Shown here piece after piece: positions 17,704 through 28,031 of a stretch of 64,000 nt of DNA. Source of the stretch: Pollutimonas sp963706785 (GTDB taxonomy: Bacteria > Pseudomonadota > Gammaproteobacteria > Burkholderiales > Burkholderiaceae_B); contig CAVPNJ010000005.1 of assembly GCA_963706785.1 (NCBI GenBank), positions 92,040 to 156,039 on the forward strand, given 5' to 3'. A model generated the notes under the pieces. That model was not told the origin of the DNA, did not search any database, and worked only from the letters and a program-made list of their open reading frames with translations. Positions within the stretch are counted from its first letter, which is position 1; each line of letters opens with the position of its first letter. Position numbers and translations under genes: made by a program.

Positions 17704-20700
17704 ATGTTGCCAATATTACTAGTCGTGCTGCTTGCGTATACCCTGCCTTTTTCAGCTGCCGCCCAGCAGGCCGGCACCTGCGGGCCCTCGCCGCTCGGAC
17801 AACCATGCTCTGGCGGCGGCATGGCCGTCGCCGCAGGGGCCGAGCCCGGACTGAGCCTCGCTGCGGGCAATCCCATCAACATCGCCACCGGCAATAAATA
17901 TCAACAAGAAATCGACCTGCCCGCCAACCCCGACCTACCCGGCATTGAAATCGTGCGCCACTATAACGGACTGGACCAACGCGCCTCCGTTCTTGGTTCC
18001 GGTTGGAGGCTGTCATATGATACCCGGCTGCACCACGCCGGCGGCAGCTGGCAAATTGCTCAAGCCGACGGCAGCCGCATACATTTTGCCTCCGCGCAGA
18101 ACCGACCTGTGGCAAATTCCTACGGTGCGCTACGTTTAGAAGACGAATTCTGGGTCTGGGCCTGGCCTAACGGCCGCGAATTATGGTTCGACGCCAGCGG
18201 CTACCTGATACGGATTCTTGCCAGGCCACATCTACAGCTCGATATCGAACGTCACGATCGGCCCGGACCGCTGGCGGGGGCCATCGCAAAGGTAAGCAAT
18301 AGCCGCGGTCACACCCTTTCCTTTGCGTATCGGATTGTCGACAGTAGGGCCTATCTTCAACAAATAGACTCACCATTCGGACAATTCCAATATCAATACG
18401 AAGCCCAGTCTGACGAAAAACCTGGCCGCCTGCAATTAGTCCGGCTGATCAGGCCTGACGACATGCAACGGCACTACCTGTACGAACCGAAGCTTCAGGC
18501 CGGCAATCACAACGCGCTGACTGGCGTTGAAGTTGTCTCGGCCGACCTGCAACAAAAGCAACGCATCAGTACCTGGGGTTACGACGCACAAGGGCGTGCA
18601 GTGCTGGCTTGGGCCGGCGCACGCCACAGTTCCGCTGAAGAAATTTCGCTCCAGTATGTGCGGCCAGCCACACCAGCACGGCCAGGCCTTACCGTAATAA
18701 AGGACGCCGCAGGGCGGCAAACTACGTTCGAAATCGCCATCAAGGCTGGCCGCAACGTCTTGACCCGTGTAGACGGCCCAGGATGCGCGTCCTGCGCCGC
18801 TCCGGGCAGCCGCGCCAGCTATGACGAACACGGCCGCCTGATTGAAATCAACAATACCTTGATTCAACGCGACGCCAGCGGAGCGATACGCCAACTTAAA
18901 CCCGCCGCCGATGGCTGGCCGGGCTTAGTCTTGCGCTACCATTCCAATGGCTACCGCGCCTCGTGGAGTTCTACCACGACGGGCACCGAGCAAATCTCAT
19001 ATAGGCAGGGGTCATTGCCGGTTCAGCGTCTTTTCGCCAATGGCGATCAGATCAACTATCACTACGACCTTCAGGGGCGACCCGTTCGACTGGTCGAAAA
19101 AAATGCCCGCAGCGAGGAAGAAACCGTTTTAAGCTGGCGCGGCAAATTACTGCAGCAGGTCGCCCATCCTCACGAAACCGAATCGCGTCAATACGACGAC
19201 GACAACCGCCTGGTCAGCCGACGCGTCACTCGAAAGTCGCAAACTTCAGGTGCCCCGATGGCCTACACCGAGTCGTTCGAATACGATCAACAACATCGTC
19301 TGGTACGTCATCATCTACCCGAAGGAGGCAGCCTGAATTACAGCTGGGGTGATGGTACGCGGCTGCAAGGCATAAGCTGGCACGATCCCCAAGGACAAAT
19401 CCATACGGTCATCGACACTGTTGCCGGCCTCGCCGGCTACCGCTACGGCAACGGCTTGCAAGCACAAACCTTGCTCGGCCCACATGGGCAAGCGCGTGAA
19501 CTTAATTTCAGCGATGAAACCGGACTCATTTGGTCTCAGCACCATTATTACGATAAGCAGGGGCAGCTGCAATACGAACGGCAAGCCCATGCGTCAAGCG
19601 CACATAGCGAAGTCTGGAGCTACGCCTATGACCGGCAGGCGCGGCTTATTGGTGCGCAGGGCAATGCTCTATCGCAGAATGCCGGCACCACCCCGCGCGA
19701 CACCTACTGGTATGCTTGGAACACCGACGGCGCGCTTGCCGCAAGCCGCAAGAATGGCGTCACCCGCAAGCCTGTGCTGCGCCGCGATGCCTCCGGATTG
19801 CCTGTTTCGATCGACGACATGACCCTCAGTTACGGTCCGAATCGTCGCCTGACAGGGGTTCAGCGGAAAGGTGAAATCGTCGCGACGTATTCGCATAACG
19901 CCTTTGGCCACCGGATTACCCGGCGCAGTAACGAAGCCCAAACGGACTATTTTTATCTGGACAACAAACTGGTTGCCGAATCCCACATCAGCGGTACAAG
20001 CAAAACGAACCATCCAAACGGCTTCAGTGCCCTCGCTACCACCAGCCCCGGCATCAACCGCCGTTATATTTATGCCCATCACGTTCCCGTCGGAATTATC
20101 GATTACACCGCTGGCGCCACGCCCGTCGCCCAGCTTTATGCGGTACACGCCGACCTGACGGGCGCGCCGCGCCTGATTACAGACGCCACCCGCAAGGTAC
20201 GATGGTTGGGCCGTTACTCCCCCACCGGCCGCGCCGAACAAGTGGCCGGCGACCTGTCGTTCGACCTGCGATTACCGGGACAAGTTTTCGACGCCAGTAC
20301 AGGCTGGCACGACAATCTCTTGCGCACCTATATGCCCCTTTCCGGAGACTACCTTGAGCCGGACCCACTGGGGCCGGTGCCACTGAACCAGGCGCTTGGT
20401 TATGCCAGACAACAGCCCAAGCGTTATGTCGACCCCTTGGGCCTACTGCTGTTCGCCTTCGATGGCACGCGCAACGCCCCGCAAAGCGTCACCAATGTGT
20501 GGAAGCTAAGCCAAACCTACCAAGACGGCCCCGTCTTCTACCATGCGGGCCCCGGCAACCCCGCGCAACTGGATTGGGACGCGGTCACCGCCTGGCAAGC
20601 CTCGCGTATCGTAGAAAACCAGTGGCAGTCATTGCTGACATCCCTGCAAGAAGGCGTAAATCAGAACGACCATATTCCCATCGACATCATCGGTTATTCG

Positions 20701-21441
20701 CGCGGCGCCGCACTGGCCCGACATTTCGCCAATATGGTGAATCAGCACGTCAATCAGGGCTTCTTCTCGTATACCGACCGCCTGCGCGGTCTGATCACGG
20801 CATGCGTGGATCTGCGCTTCATGGGGCTGTTCGACACAGTGGCGCAGTTCGGTCTGGCAGGTTCGCAAAATGCCAATTACGACCTCACGATCGCCCCCGC
20901 ATGGGAATGGGTGGCACATGCTGTCGCGCTGCATGAACACCGCTGGCTGTTTCCACTGACAAGCGCTGCCAACACTGGGGGCGACAACATCGTCGAAGCG
21001 CCCTTTATAGGAGCGCATGCCGACATCGGCGGCGGCGTTCTGGCCGATGGTTCGGCCCGGCCGGCTACCTCGGGAGACCTGGCCGATGTCGCGCTTAACT
21101 GGATGCTATGGCAGGCTCGGGCCGCCTCTTTGCGCTTCGATGCATTGCCCGAATCCGATCGCGAGATTACCAACCCCATTTTGCATGACGAGCGCTCTCC
21201 TTTGTTGCGTTACATGCAGGACGGTGACCGCAGTATCCACGGTGCCGGCGGCGCGCTGCTGTACAACTATCAAGATGATCACGCACAACTGGGACGCAGC
21301 CGGCGCGAGCAAACCGAGAACTTGATCGAGCGGCACGATAACTGGCGTAGCGCGTATGGCGCTGAAGTCGGCATGGTAGACATGAGCGGGTACGCGGCCT
21401 GGTTGCATAACGAATTGGGGTGGCGGGCGCTGCCCTCGTGA
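17704..21441 (+). CDS. secreted RHS-repeat protein with C-terminal DUF2235 (Tle1-like) hydrolase domain
   Basis: This 1245-residue protein opens with a Sec-type signal peptide (cut near AAAQQAG). A DUF6531-like start follows (NPINIATGNKYQQEIDLP), then many YD/RHS repeats to about residue 880, and the RHS core end YLEPDPLGPVPLNQALGYA..PKRYVDPLGL. The last 320 residues are a DUF2235 alpha/beta hydrolase: FDGTRN (919-924), nucleophile elbow GYSRG with Ser999, and GAHADIGGG with His1105 and Asp1107. DUF2235 includes the Tle1 phospholipase effectors. The layout is that of a polymorphic toxin. Unlike type VI cargo it has no PAAR/VgrG part, and no immunity-type gene follows before argS. The function as toxin is inferred. 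Confidence 0.85.
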   Translation: MLPILLVVLLAYTLPFSAAAQQAGTCGPSPLGQPCSGGGMAVAAGAEPGLSLAAGNPINIATGNKYQQEIDLPANPDLPGIEIVRHYNGLDQRASVLGSGWRLSYDTRLHHAGGSWQIAQADGSRIHFASAQNRPVANSYGALRLEDEFWVWAWPNGRELWFDASGYLIRILARPHLQLDIERHDRPGPLAGAIAKVSNSRGHTLSFAYRIVDSRAYLQQIDSPFGQFQYQYEAQSDEKPGRLQLVRLIRPDDMQRHYLYEPKLQAGNHNALTGVEVVSADLQQKQRISTWGYDAQGRAVLAWAGARHSSAEEISLQYVRPATPARPGLTVIKDAAGRQTTFEIAIKAGRNVLTRVDGPGCASCAAPGSRASYDEHGRLIEINNTLIQRDASGAIRQLKPAADGWPGLVLRYHSNGYRASWSSTTTGTEQISYRQGSLPVQRLFANGDQINYHYDLQGRPVRLVEKNARSEEETVLSWRGKLLQQVAHPHETESRQYDDDNRLVSRRVTRKSQTSGAPMAYTESFEYDQQHRLVRHHLPEGGSLNYSWGDGTRLQGISWHDPQGQIHTVIDTVAGLAGYRYGNGLQAQTLLGPHGQARELNFSDETGLIWSQHHYYDKQGQLQYERQAHASSAHSEVWSYAYDRQARLIGAQGNALSQNAGTTPRDTYWYAWNTDGALAASRKNGVTRKPVLRRDASGLPVSIDDMTLSYGPNRRLTGVQRKGEIVATYSHNAFGHRITRRSNEAQTDYFYLDNKLVAESHISGTSKTNHPNGFSALATTSPGINRRYIYAHHVPVGIIDYTAGATPVAQLYAVHADLTGAPRLITDATRKVRWLGRYSPTGRAEQVAGDLSFDLRLPGQVFDASTGWHDNLLRTYMPLSGDYLEPDPLGPVPLNQALGYARQQPKRYVDPLGLLLFAFDGTRNAPQSVTNVWKLSQTYQDGPVFYHAGPGNPAQLDWDAVTAWQASRIVENQWQSLLTSLQEGVNQNDHIPIDIIGYSRGAALARHFANMVNQHVNQGFFSYTDRLRGLITACVDLRFMGLFDTVAQFGLAGSQNANYDLTIAPAWEWVAHAVALHEHRWLFPLTSAANTGGDNIVEAPFIGAHADIGGGVLADGSARPATSGDLADVALNWMLWQARAASLRFDALPESDREITNPILHDERSPLLRYMQDGDRSIHGAGGALLYNYQDDHAQLGRSRREQTENLIERHDNWRSAYGAEVGMVDMSGYAAWLHNELGWRALPS

Positions 21442-21615
21442 ATAGCGCGCAGGCCGGGCCCGCGTCCTTATGCCAAGCGGTGTTTAGCCCATGCAAGGGG
21501 AAATCACGCTATCATTTACCCCTTCCCGGCGTTCGCGTCTTTTGGCGCTGATCATGGCGTCCGACTATGCCCGCTACGGGCTTCGCATCTCTCTTTTCGA
21601 CTATTTATTCGTCTT

Positions 21616-23301
21616 ATGCTTCCTGGGCAACAACAACAACTCACCTCCCTGATACAGGCCGCTGTCGGCAAAATCCTGCCCGAGGCCACGCCAAACGTCC
21701 TGCTTGAACGGCCTAAAGTTGCCGCGCATGGCGATATGGCCTGCAATATTGCCATGCAGCTTGCCAAACCGGCCAAGCGCAACCCGCGTGAACTGGCACA
21801 ACAAATCGTTGATGCATTGCTCGCCGACCCCGCATCGCAGCAGCTTCTCAGCTCGACCGAAATCGCCGGCCCAGGTTTTATTAATTTCCGCCTGTCGACC
21901 GCCGCGCGCCAGGCCGTACTGCACGCCGTACAGCAAGAAGGAACGCAATTCGGCCATCGCCCCGCTAGCGGCGAGAAAGTGATGGTGGAATTTGTATCGG
22001 CCAATCCGACAGGCCCCTTGCATGTAGGCCATTCCCGCCAGGCTGCGTTGGGCGATTCCATGTGCCGCTTGTTTACGGCGCAGGGCTATGACGTCACCCG
22101 CGAGTTCTATTACAACGATGCCGGCAACCAGATCGACAATCTGGCTATCAGCGTGCAAGCACGTGCCAAAGGTATAGAGCCCGACGCCTCCGACTTCCCC
22201 GAAGACGGTTACAAGGGCGACTATATTATGGATATTGCGCGCGACTTCCAGGCAGGTGCAACTGTTCAAGCGACTGATGGCACATCGGTCACCGCCACCA
22301 CTAACTTGGACAGCCTGGACGATATCCGATTGTTCGCCGTCGCGTATCTGCGCCGCGAGCAAGATCTTGACCTTCAGGCATTCGGACTGAAGTTCGACAA
22401 TTACTATCTGGAAAGCTCGCTATACACCAGCGGGCGCGTTGAAAAAACCGTGCAGGCGCTGGTTGCGGCGGGCCATACCTACGAAAGCGAAGGCGCGCTG
22501 TGGTTACGAACAACCGAGCTGGGTACCGGCGACGACAAAGATCGTGTCATGCGCAAATCGGAAGGCGGCTACACCTATTTCGTTCCCGATGTGGCCTACC
22601 ATGTGACCAAATGGGAGCGCGGCTTTCATCATGCCATCAACATCCAGGGCACTGACCACCATGGCACGATCGCCCGCGTCCGCGCAGGGCTGCAAGCGTT
22701 GGAAATCGGCATTCCCAAAGATTTTCCTGCATACGTCCTACATAAAATGGTCAAGGTGGTGCGTGACGGCGCCGAGGTTAAAATTTCGAAGCGCGCCGGC
22801 AGCTATGTCACCATGCGCGACCTCATCGATTGGGTCGGTCAGGATGCCGTGCGATTCTTCCTAAGCCAGCGGCGTGCCGACTCGGAATTCGTCTTCGACA
22901 TAGACCTTGCGCTCTCTAAAAGCGAGGAAAACCCGGTGTACTATATTCAGTACGCACATGCCCGTATTTGTTCCATGCTCGCGCAGTCGTCGACGCTGGC
23001 GGACCAGGTCCCGACCGCGCCCGTAGACAAGCTGCTCGCGCCTACCGAGTTCGCCCTAATGCAGCGCCTGGCCGAATATCCTAATACGCTGACGCTGGCT
23101 GCCCAGGAACTGGCCCCGCATCATCTGGCTTTCTGGCTGCGCGATTGCGCTGCGGACTTCCATGCGTGGTACAACGCCGAACGTGTGCTGGTAGACGATA
23201 TCGAGCTCAAGCTTGCCCGCCTGCGCCTGGCCCAAGCCACCCGCCAAGTCATCGCCAGCGGTCTTGAACTACTGGGCGTTTCCGCCCCCGAAAGGATGTA
23301 A
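21616..23301 (+). CDS. argS: arginyl-tRNA synthetase
   Basis: A complete class I arginyl-tRNA synthetase of 561 residues. It has the ArgRS-specific N-terminal Add1 domain, the HIGH-type motif in GPLHVGHSRQAALGD, and the KMSKS-loop equivalent KISKRAGSYVTMRDL. An anticodon-binding DALR domain ends with LGVSAPERM. It charges tRNA-Arg in the cytosol. A SPOR-domain gene follows after 8 bp and dsbA comes next, a grouping common in Bordetella relatives. Confidence 0.96.
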   Translation: MLPGQQQQLTSLIQAAVGKILPEATPNVLLERPKVAAHGDMACNIAMQLAKPAKRNPRELAQQIVDALLADPASQQLLSSTEIAGPGFINFRLSTAARQAVLHAVQQEGTQFGHRPASGEKVMVEFVSANPTGPLHVGHSRQAALGDSMCRLFTAQGYDVTREFYYNDAGNQIDNLAISVQARAKGIEPDASDFPEDGYKGDYIMDIARDFQAGATVQATDGTSVTATTNLDSLDDIRLFAVAYLRREQDLDLQAFGLKFDNYYLESSLYTSGRVEKTVQALVAAGHTYESEGALWLRTTELGTGDDKDRVMRKSEGGYTYFVPDVAYHVTKWERGFHHAINIQGTDHHGTIARVRAGLQALEIGIPKDFPAYVLHKMVKVVRDGAEVKISKRAGSYVTMRDLIDWVGQDAVRFFLSQRRADSEFVFDIDLALSKSEENPVYYIQYAHARICSMLAQSSTLADQVPTAPVDKLLAPTEFALMQRLAEYPNTLTLAAQELAPHHLAFWLRDCAADFHAWYNAERVLVDDIELKLARLRLAQATRQVIASGLELLGVSAPERM

Positions 23302-23309
23302 TTCTCCCC

Positions 23310-24005
23310 ATGGCTCGCAATAGTCGCAAAACCTCTAGCTCCAAGTCGGGCGGCAGTACCCTGTTTGGAGTCCTGATAGGCCTGATCTTCGGGCTGGCCG
23401 CTGCCGTGGCGGTGGCACTGTTTGTCACCAAAGTGCCAATGCCTTTTGTGGACAAGGCCAGCCGAGACGCGGCTACAACGCTTTTGCCCGATGTGCGCGA
23501 TGCACCCGACCCTAACATCGGTTTGTATGGCAAAAACGGTGCCGCCGGCATCAGCCCCAGTGGCCCCACCGCTACGGCGCCTGTGCCTCTGCCCGGCATA
23601 CCTGTGCCTGGCACTGAAGGCACGCCAAAGCCGGCCGCACCGGACGACCTTGGAAACCTTATCGCAAGCCTGGGCAAGCCCGATCAAGCCCAGAAGGCAG
23701 CTAATCCTGCCAAATCCGTTCCGGGCACCGAAGCACCCGCCCCTGCGCCAAAGTCTGCCACACCGGCAAGTAGCCAGACCATCTATTATTTGCAGGCAGG
23801 CGCGTTCCGTTCCGAAAGCGATGCCGAGGCCGTCAAGGCGCGCATACTGCTCATGGGCTTATCCGCACAGGTGCAAAAGGCTCAGGTCAATGGCGCAACG
23901 ATCAACCGGGTCCGGGTCGGCCCGTTCAAGGGCATAGATGAAATGAACCGATCACGTGCGCGTTTGGGCGAAGAAAAAATCGCGTCGTCGGTGATTCGCC
24001 AGTAA
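23310..24005 (+). CDS. SPOR-domain membrane protein (FtsN-like)
   Basis: A 231-residue bitopic protein: short basic cytosolic start, one transmembrane segment (about residues 14-38), a Pro/Ala-rich flexible periplasmic linker, and a C-terminal SPOR domain from QTIYYLQAGAF to the end (VNRVRVGPF-like IN-RVRVGPFKGIDEMN). SPOR domains bind denuded glycan strands at the septum, so a cell-division role is likely. It is probably co-transcribed with argS. Confidence 0.85.
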   Translation: MARNSRKTSSSKSGGSTLFGVLIGLIFGLAAAVAVALFVTKVPMPFVDKASRDAATTLLPDVRDAPDPNIGLYGKNGAAGISPSGPTATAPVPLPGIPVPGTEGTPKPAAPDDLGNLIASLGKPDQAQKAANPAKSVPGTEAPAPAPKSATPASSQTIYYLQAGAFRSESDAEAVKARILLMGLSAQVQKAQVNGATINRVRVGPFKGIDEMNRSRARLGEEKIASSVIRQ

Positions 24006-24114
24006 GATGATGGCCGTCGTCCGTGTTGCGTCGATCATGCACCTAACCTCGGCGGCCTGAACTTAAACCGTCCTGGCCAGTCTTATTTGTTTTTGAATTG
24101 TTCTGGAAACCAAT

Positions 24115-24747
24115 ATGTCGCTTAAAAACCTGCTTCTTCGCACATTCGCTTTCATCGCTATCGGTTCGGGAACCTTGTTCGTCCCAGCGACACAGGCCCA
24201 GACCGCCAAAGGTCAATACGTAACGATCGAACCGGCTCAACCCTCGGATACGGCCGGAAAGATCGAAGTGCTTGAGTTCTTCGCCTACAGCTGCTCGCAC
24301 TGCAATGCCATTGAGCCCATGATTCAGACCTGGGCGAAAACTCTACCCGAGAACGTTGTGTTCAAGCCGGTACCCGTTGCGTTCAATGCCAGCATGGCCG
24401 ATCTGCAAAAACTGTACTACTCGCTGGAAAGCCTGAATCGCCTTGACCTGCATGGCGAAGTCTTCAAGGCCATTCACACCGAACGTAAGCGTATTTACGA
24501 TGCCAAGGCGATTACCGACTGGGTTGTCAGCAAAGGCGTGGATCGCAAGGCCTTTGAAGACGTCTTCAATTCGTTCGGCGTGAAATCCAAGATCATGCGC
24601 GCCGACGAGCTGGCCAAAGCCTATAACGTTGAAGGTACGCCAAGCGTCGCAGTGGGCGGCAAGTACCTTACCTCGCCGACCATGACCAACAGCTACGAAG
24701 GTACCGTTACCCAGGCCCAAAAGCTTGTTGAGATGCTGAACAAATAA
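24115..24747 (+). CDS. dsbA: thiol:disulfide interchange protein DsbA
   Basis: A 210-residue periplasmic oxidoreductase that introduces disulfides into exported proteins. It has a signal peptide ending near ATQAQT (residue 30) and a thioredoxin fold with the active site C60-S-H-C63 (CxHC with His, typical of DsbA). A helical insert and the cis-proline loop VEGTPSVAVGG are also present. Its length is normal. A strong terminator follows. Confidence 0.94.
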   Translation: MSLKNLLLRTFAFIAIGSGTLFVPATQAQTAKGQYVTIEPAQPSDTAGKIEVLEFFAYSCSHCNAIEPMIQTWAKTLPENVVFKPVPVAFNASMADLQKLYYSLESLNRLDLHGEVFKAIHTERKRIYDAKAITDWVVSKGVDRKAFEDVFNSFGVKSKIMRADELAKAYNVEGTPSVAVGGKYLTSPTMTNSYEGTVTQAQKLVEMLNK

Positions 24748-24766
24748 ACGCCTGTCGAAAATCGCT

Positions 24767-24800
24767 ACAGGGCGCGCCCCAGGGTGCGCCCTGTTCTTTT
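24767..24800 (+). terminator. rho-independent terminator of dsbA
   Basis: acagggcgc (24767-24775) pairs perfectly with gcgccctgt (24786-24794) and is followed by tctttt. It separates dsbA from the convergent metC. Confidence 0.85.
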
Positions 24801-24820
24801 CAGGCGCTAATCATAGCCAA

Positions 24821-26020
24821 TTAAATGGCGGCGGCTCGGTCCAGTGCCTGGCTAATATCGGCAATCAGGTCAATGGGCGATTCCAGTCCTATGTGCAGGC
24901 GAACCACGGCATGGGCATTCGCAGTCCAGTAGCCGTGAAGCTTTAACGACCCATGGTCGACCAACTGCACCAGGCTTTCGAAGCCCCCCCACGAGAACCC
25001 AATTCCGAATAGCGTCAGGGCGTCGACAAAGCGGCGAGCTGCGGCATGGGTAAATTTGAGTTCGACCGAAAGCATGCCGTTAGAGCCAGTGCAATCGCGC
25101 TTCCATAAAGCATGACCGGGATCCGCCGGCCAAGCGGGGTGATAGATACGTGCGACGTCAGGACAGCTACTTAGAAACTGGCAAACCTCGAGCGCATTTT
25201 GGGCGCTTTGGCGCATTCGTATGGGCAAGGTGCGTGCCCCGCGGATTGCCAGCCAGGCGTCATCCGCGCTGACGGAATAACCCATGGCATAGTGCGTATC
25301 GTTGATGCGCTGTACCAGGGCCGGGTCGTTAGCCATGACTGCACCGAGCATCAGGTCGGAGTGACCGCCCACATACTTGGTACCCGCCACGACGGAAATG
25401 TCGGCGCCCAATTCCAAGGGGCGGTATATATAGCCTGAGCCCCAAGTATTGTCGACAGCCAGAATCAAATCATGTTTGCGTGCGAATTCAGCTAACGCCG
25501 GGATGTCGAGCATTTCAAAAAGCAGCGAACCGGGCGATTCGACATAGAGCATTTTGGTATTGGGGCGCAACTGGGATTCGAGTGCATCCGGGGTCGCCCG
25601 GCTATAGCTGACGTCTATACCCATGCGGCCCAGAACGATTTTGTCCAGGTAGCGTACGGGGCCATATGCGCAATCGGCGACCAATACATGATCCTGGCAA
25701 TTCAGCACACTGAAGAAGGCCAAGGTAATGGCAGACAGTCCGGATGGCGCAAGGAAAGCCCGCTGCGCGGCTTCGAGCCCGCAAAAAACCTCTTCCAACG
25801 CAGCATGGGTGTCCATTCCTGCGCGCCCGTAAGTGACGCTGCGATCACCTTTTGCTTTATTGGCCTGCGCTCGTTCAAGGGCGTCAAGATTCTGAAAACG
25901 CACAGTGCTGGTACGCATGGAGGGCAAAGCCACAGGTGCCGAGCCCCGATCGGGGTCGAACCCGGCGACGCCGGTATGTTGCAGTAAGGTATCCAGATGT
26001 CCGAAGTCAGATTTAGGCAT
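24821..26020 (-). CDS. metC: cystathionine beta-lyase (trans-sulfuration PLP enzyme)
   Basis: A 399-residue Cys/Met metabolism PLP enzyme of fold type I. It has YGRAGMDTHAALEEVF, the pyridine-stacking region, and VDNTWGSGYIYRPLELGADISV. The Schiff-base Lys215 lies in VAGTKYVGGHSDLMLG. The text matches MetC-type beta-lyases better than MetB/MetZ, so cleavage of cystathionine to homocysteine, pyruvate and ammonia is expected. The frame is open to 26143, but the family-like start is MPKSDFGHLD at 26020. It is divergent from an exporter gene. Confidence 0.87.
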   Translation of the reverse strand: MPKSDFGHLDTLLQHTGVAGFDPDRGSAPVALPSMRTSTVRFQNLDALERAQANKAKGDRSVTYGRAGMDTHAALEEVFCGLEAAQRAFLAPSGLSAITLAFFSVLNCQDHVLVADCAYGPVRYLDKIVLGRMGIDVSYSRATPDALESQLRPNTKMLYVESPGSLLFEMLDIPALAEFARKHDLILAVDNTWGSGYIYRPLELGADISVVAGTKYVGGHSDLMLGAVMANDPALVQRINDTHYAMGYSVSADDAWLAIRGARTLPIRMRQSAQNALEVCQFLSSCPDVARIYHPAWPADPGHALWKRDCTGSNGMLSVELKFTHAAARRFVDALTLFGIGFSWGGFESLVQLVDHGSLKLHGYWTANAHAVVRLHIGLESPIDLIADISQALDRAAAI

Positions 26021-26190
26021 GATGTCTGTTGAAAAATGGAGGTGCCAGCAACCTAAAGGGCCGATTGCCGACCGTCGTAGCGGCGATCGGGCGACCGTGC
26101 AGGCTTGATCATAAAGGATACGGGCTGCGTTTGTTGCAGGCAACGCGCATAATGGCTCTTCTTGCTTGAACTTTTCACGAGCACCACATC

Positions 26191-26817
26191 ATGCTGACCT
26201 TTGAAGTAGCACTTTCTTTTTTCGGCGTTGCCATATTGCTCGCCCTGGCACCGGGGCCGGACAACCTGTTCGTTTTGACGCAGTCTGCGTTGTGGGGACG
26301 TGCCAGCGGCATGCTGGTGGTGCTGGGCCTGTGCACCGGGCTTATTGCTCATACCGTGGCCGTCGCGGTCGGGCTAGCGGCGGTTTTTGCCGCCTCAGAG
26401 ACCGCCTTCACGGTGTTGAAGCTTGCCGGCGCCGCTTACCTGGTGTACCTGGCCTGGGGCGCCCTGCGCAGCCGGGGTACAGATCCCAACCTGGCCAAGC
26501 CGGCGCGGCAAAGCAAGGCACAGCTTTATCGGCGGGGCATAATCATGAATTTGACCAACCCCAAGGTTTCGCTGTTTTTTCTGGCTTTTTTACCGCAATT
26601 CACGTCGCCTGCGCGCGGTTCGGTAGCATTGCAAATCCTAAGCCTGGGCGCTCTTTTCATGCTCGCCACATTGCTGGTTTTCGGGGCAATCGCCCTATTT
26701 TCGGGATTCTTGGGCGAGCGCATACAGCGATCAAAAAAGGCACAACTTGTGTTGAACCGCACAGCCGGGGTAGTGTTCCTGGGCCTGGCCTTAAAGCTTG
26801 CATTTGTCGATCGATAA
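26191..26817 (+). CDS. LysE/RhtB family exporter
   Basis: A 208-residue membrane exporter, a paralogue in family of the one at 2341. The signature ALAPGPDNLFVLTQSALWG is followed by six hydrophobic segments, with the central loop RGIIMNLTNPKVSLFFLAFLPQF. Its position divergent from metC could hint at a sulfur amino acid or homoserine-type substrate, but that is speculation. Confidence 0.87.
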   Translation: MLTFEVALSFFGVAILLALAPGPDNLFVLTQSALWGRASGMLVVLGLCTGLIAHTVAVAVGLAAVFAASETAFTVLKLAGAAYLVYLAWGALRSRGTDPNLAKPARQSKAQLYRRGIIMNLTNPKVSLFFLAFLPQFTSPARGSVALQILSLGALFMLATLLVFGAIALFSGFLGERIQRSKKAQLVLNRTAGVVFLGLALKLAFVDR

Positions 26818-26850
26818 CAGCAAGCACACCTCCAGGCCAGGCTGGCAAGA

Positions 26851-27920
26851 CTACTTGCGTCTGAACCGAATGACACCATCACTACCGACGCTGCGTTCCA
26901 GCAAACCGTCGAAGAACAAGCTATGCAAGTGTGCCAGCGCTTCGCCCATGGCAAAAGTCAATTGATGAAGATCCAGCTGACGTTTGAACATCACCGGTAG
27001 GATATCCGTCGTGCTCATGGGTTCGGTGCAGGCATCCAGCACCTCGGCCAGGCGGTCCGAGTGATGTTGGTGCTGCTGAGCGATGCGTTCGTGCAATCCC
27101 TTGAAGGGCCGACCATGCGAAGGCAGCACCAAGGTATCTTCTGCGAGTTCGTCATAGCCGCGAAGCGAATTCAAATACAGCGGCAAAGGATTGGACTCGG
27201 GCTCGAAATCAAACACGCTAATGTTGGTCGAAATGCGCGGCAAGACCATGTCGCCTGAAATCAGTACCTGCAAAGTATCGCAATACAGGGACGCGTGTTC
27301 CGGCGCGTGACCATAGCCCACGATGACGCGCCAATAACGTCCACCTATCAAGATTCTGTCACCCTGCATCATGCGACAAAATCGTCCGGGCACATCGGGC
27401 ACCAGGCTGGGGTAGTAATTGGACCGCTGGCGAATCTTTTCCTGCGCTTCGGGGTCGTTTAGTCCGTGACGGGTGAAGTGCTCGACGGCCGACTGGCCAT
27501 TAGGCCCCCCTGGCGCGTACCGTTGACGGCAGGCCGCGACCACAGGCGCGCCACGGCATAGTCCGTCATGGTCATCCATAAGGGCGCATTCCAGCGTTCG
27601 CACAGCCAATAAGCCAAACCCACATGGTCCGGGTGCATGTGCGTGACGATAACGCGCAACACAGGCAAGCCCTCGAGCGCGTTATCGAATACCTCTTCCC
27701 ACAAAGCTTTGACATCGTCGCGCGACACGCCGCAATCGACGATGGTCCAACCTTCGCGGCCGTCAATCTGGTCGCGCAGCAGCCACAGGTTTATGTGATC
27801 CAGTGCAAACGGCAGCGGCATGCGTATCCAGCGTACGCCATCGGCAACGACGCGTGCAGTTCCCGGTGCGGGCAAGGTGTCGCCCCACGGGTAGGTTAGT
27901 TTTTGTTCGTTCGGGTTCAT
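26851..27920 (-). pseudogene. metallo-beta-lactamase-fold hydrolase, one frameshift as sequenced
   Basis: About 355 residues once the frame is joined. The N-terminal part holds the Zn motif THMHPDHVG and a WTIVDCG lead-in. The C-terminal part holds GHAPEHASLY, SGDMVLPRIS and a winged-helix-like tail (QLTFAMGEALAHLHSLFFDGLLERS). This is the MBL-fold plus C-terminal winged-helix arrangement seen in LACTB2-like hydrolases. The break lies in a run of six C (27505-27510), where one base gained or lost joins TRQGG to PNGQSAVEHF. It is divergent from liuR, so it may share the LiuR operator; many liu regions carry such a gene. Confidence 0.82.
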
Positions 27921-27994
27921 AAAGTCTCCGCTCGCAGGGCACGACCCAAGGTCGTCCTAACGCAGTATGCCTGATCAACGTATTATGGCATCAT

Positions 27995-28014
27995 AGTTTA
28001 CGTTAACGTAAACT
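27995..28014. promoter_or_regulatory. LiuR-type operator, liuR/MBL divergent promoter
   Basis: A perfect 20-bp palindrome, agtttacgttaacgtaaact, lies 18 bp upstream of the liuR start. It resembles the described LiuR/MerR-type site family built on TTTACGTnnACGTAAA and shares the TTTACGT half with the site before liuA. Confidence 0.72.
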
Positions 28015-28031
28015 GCCAACCGGCCTTGTTC

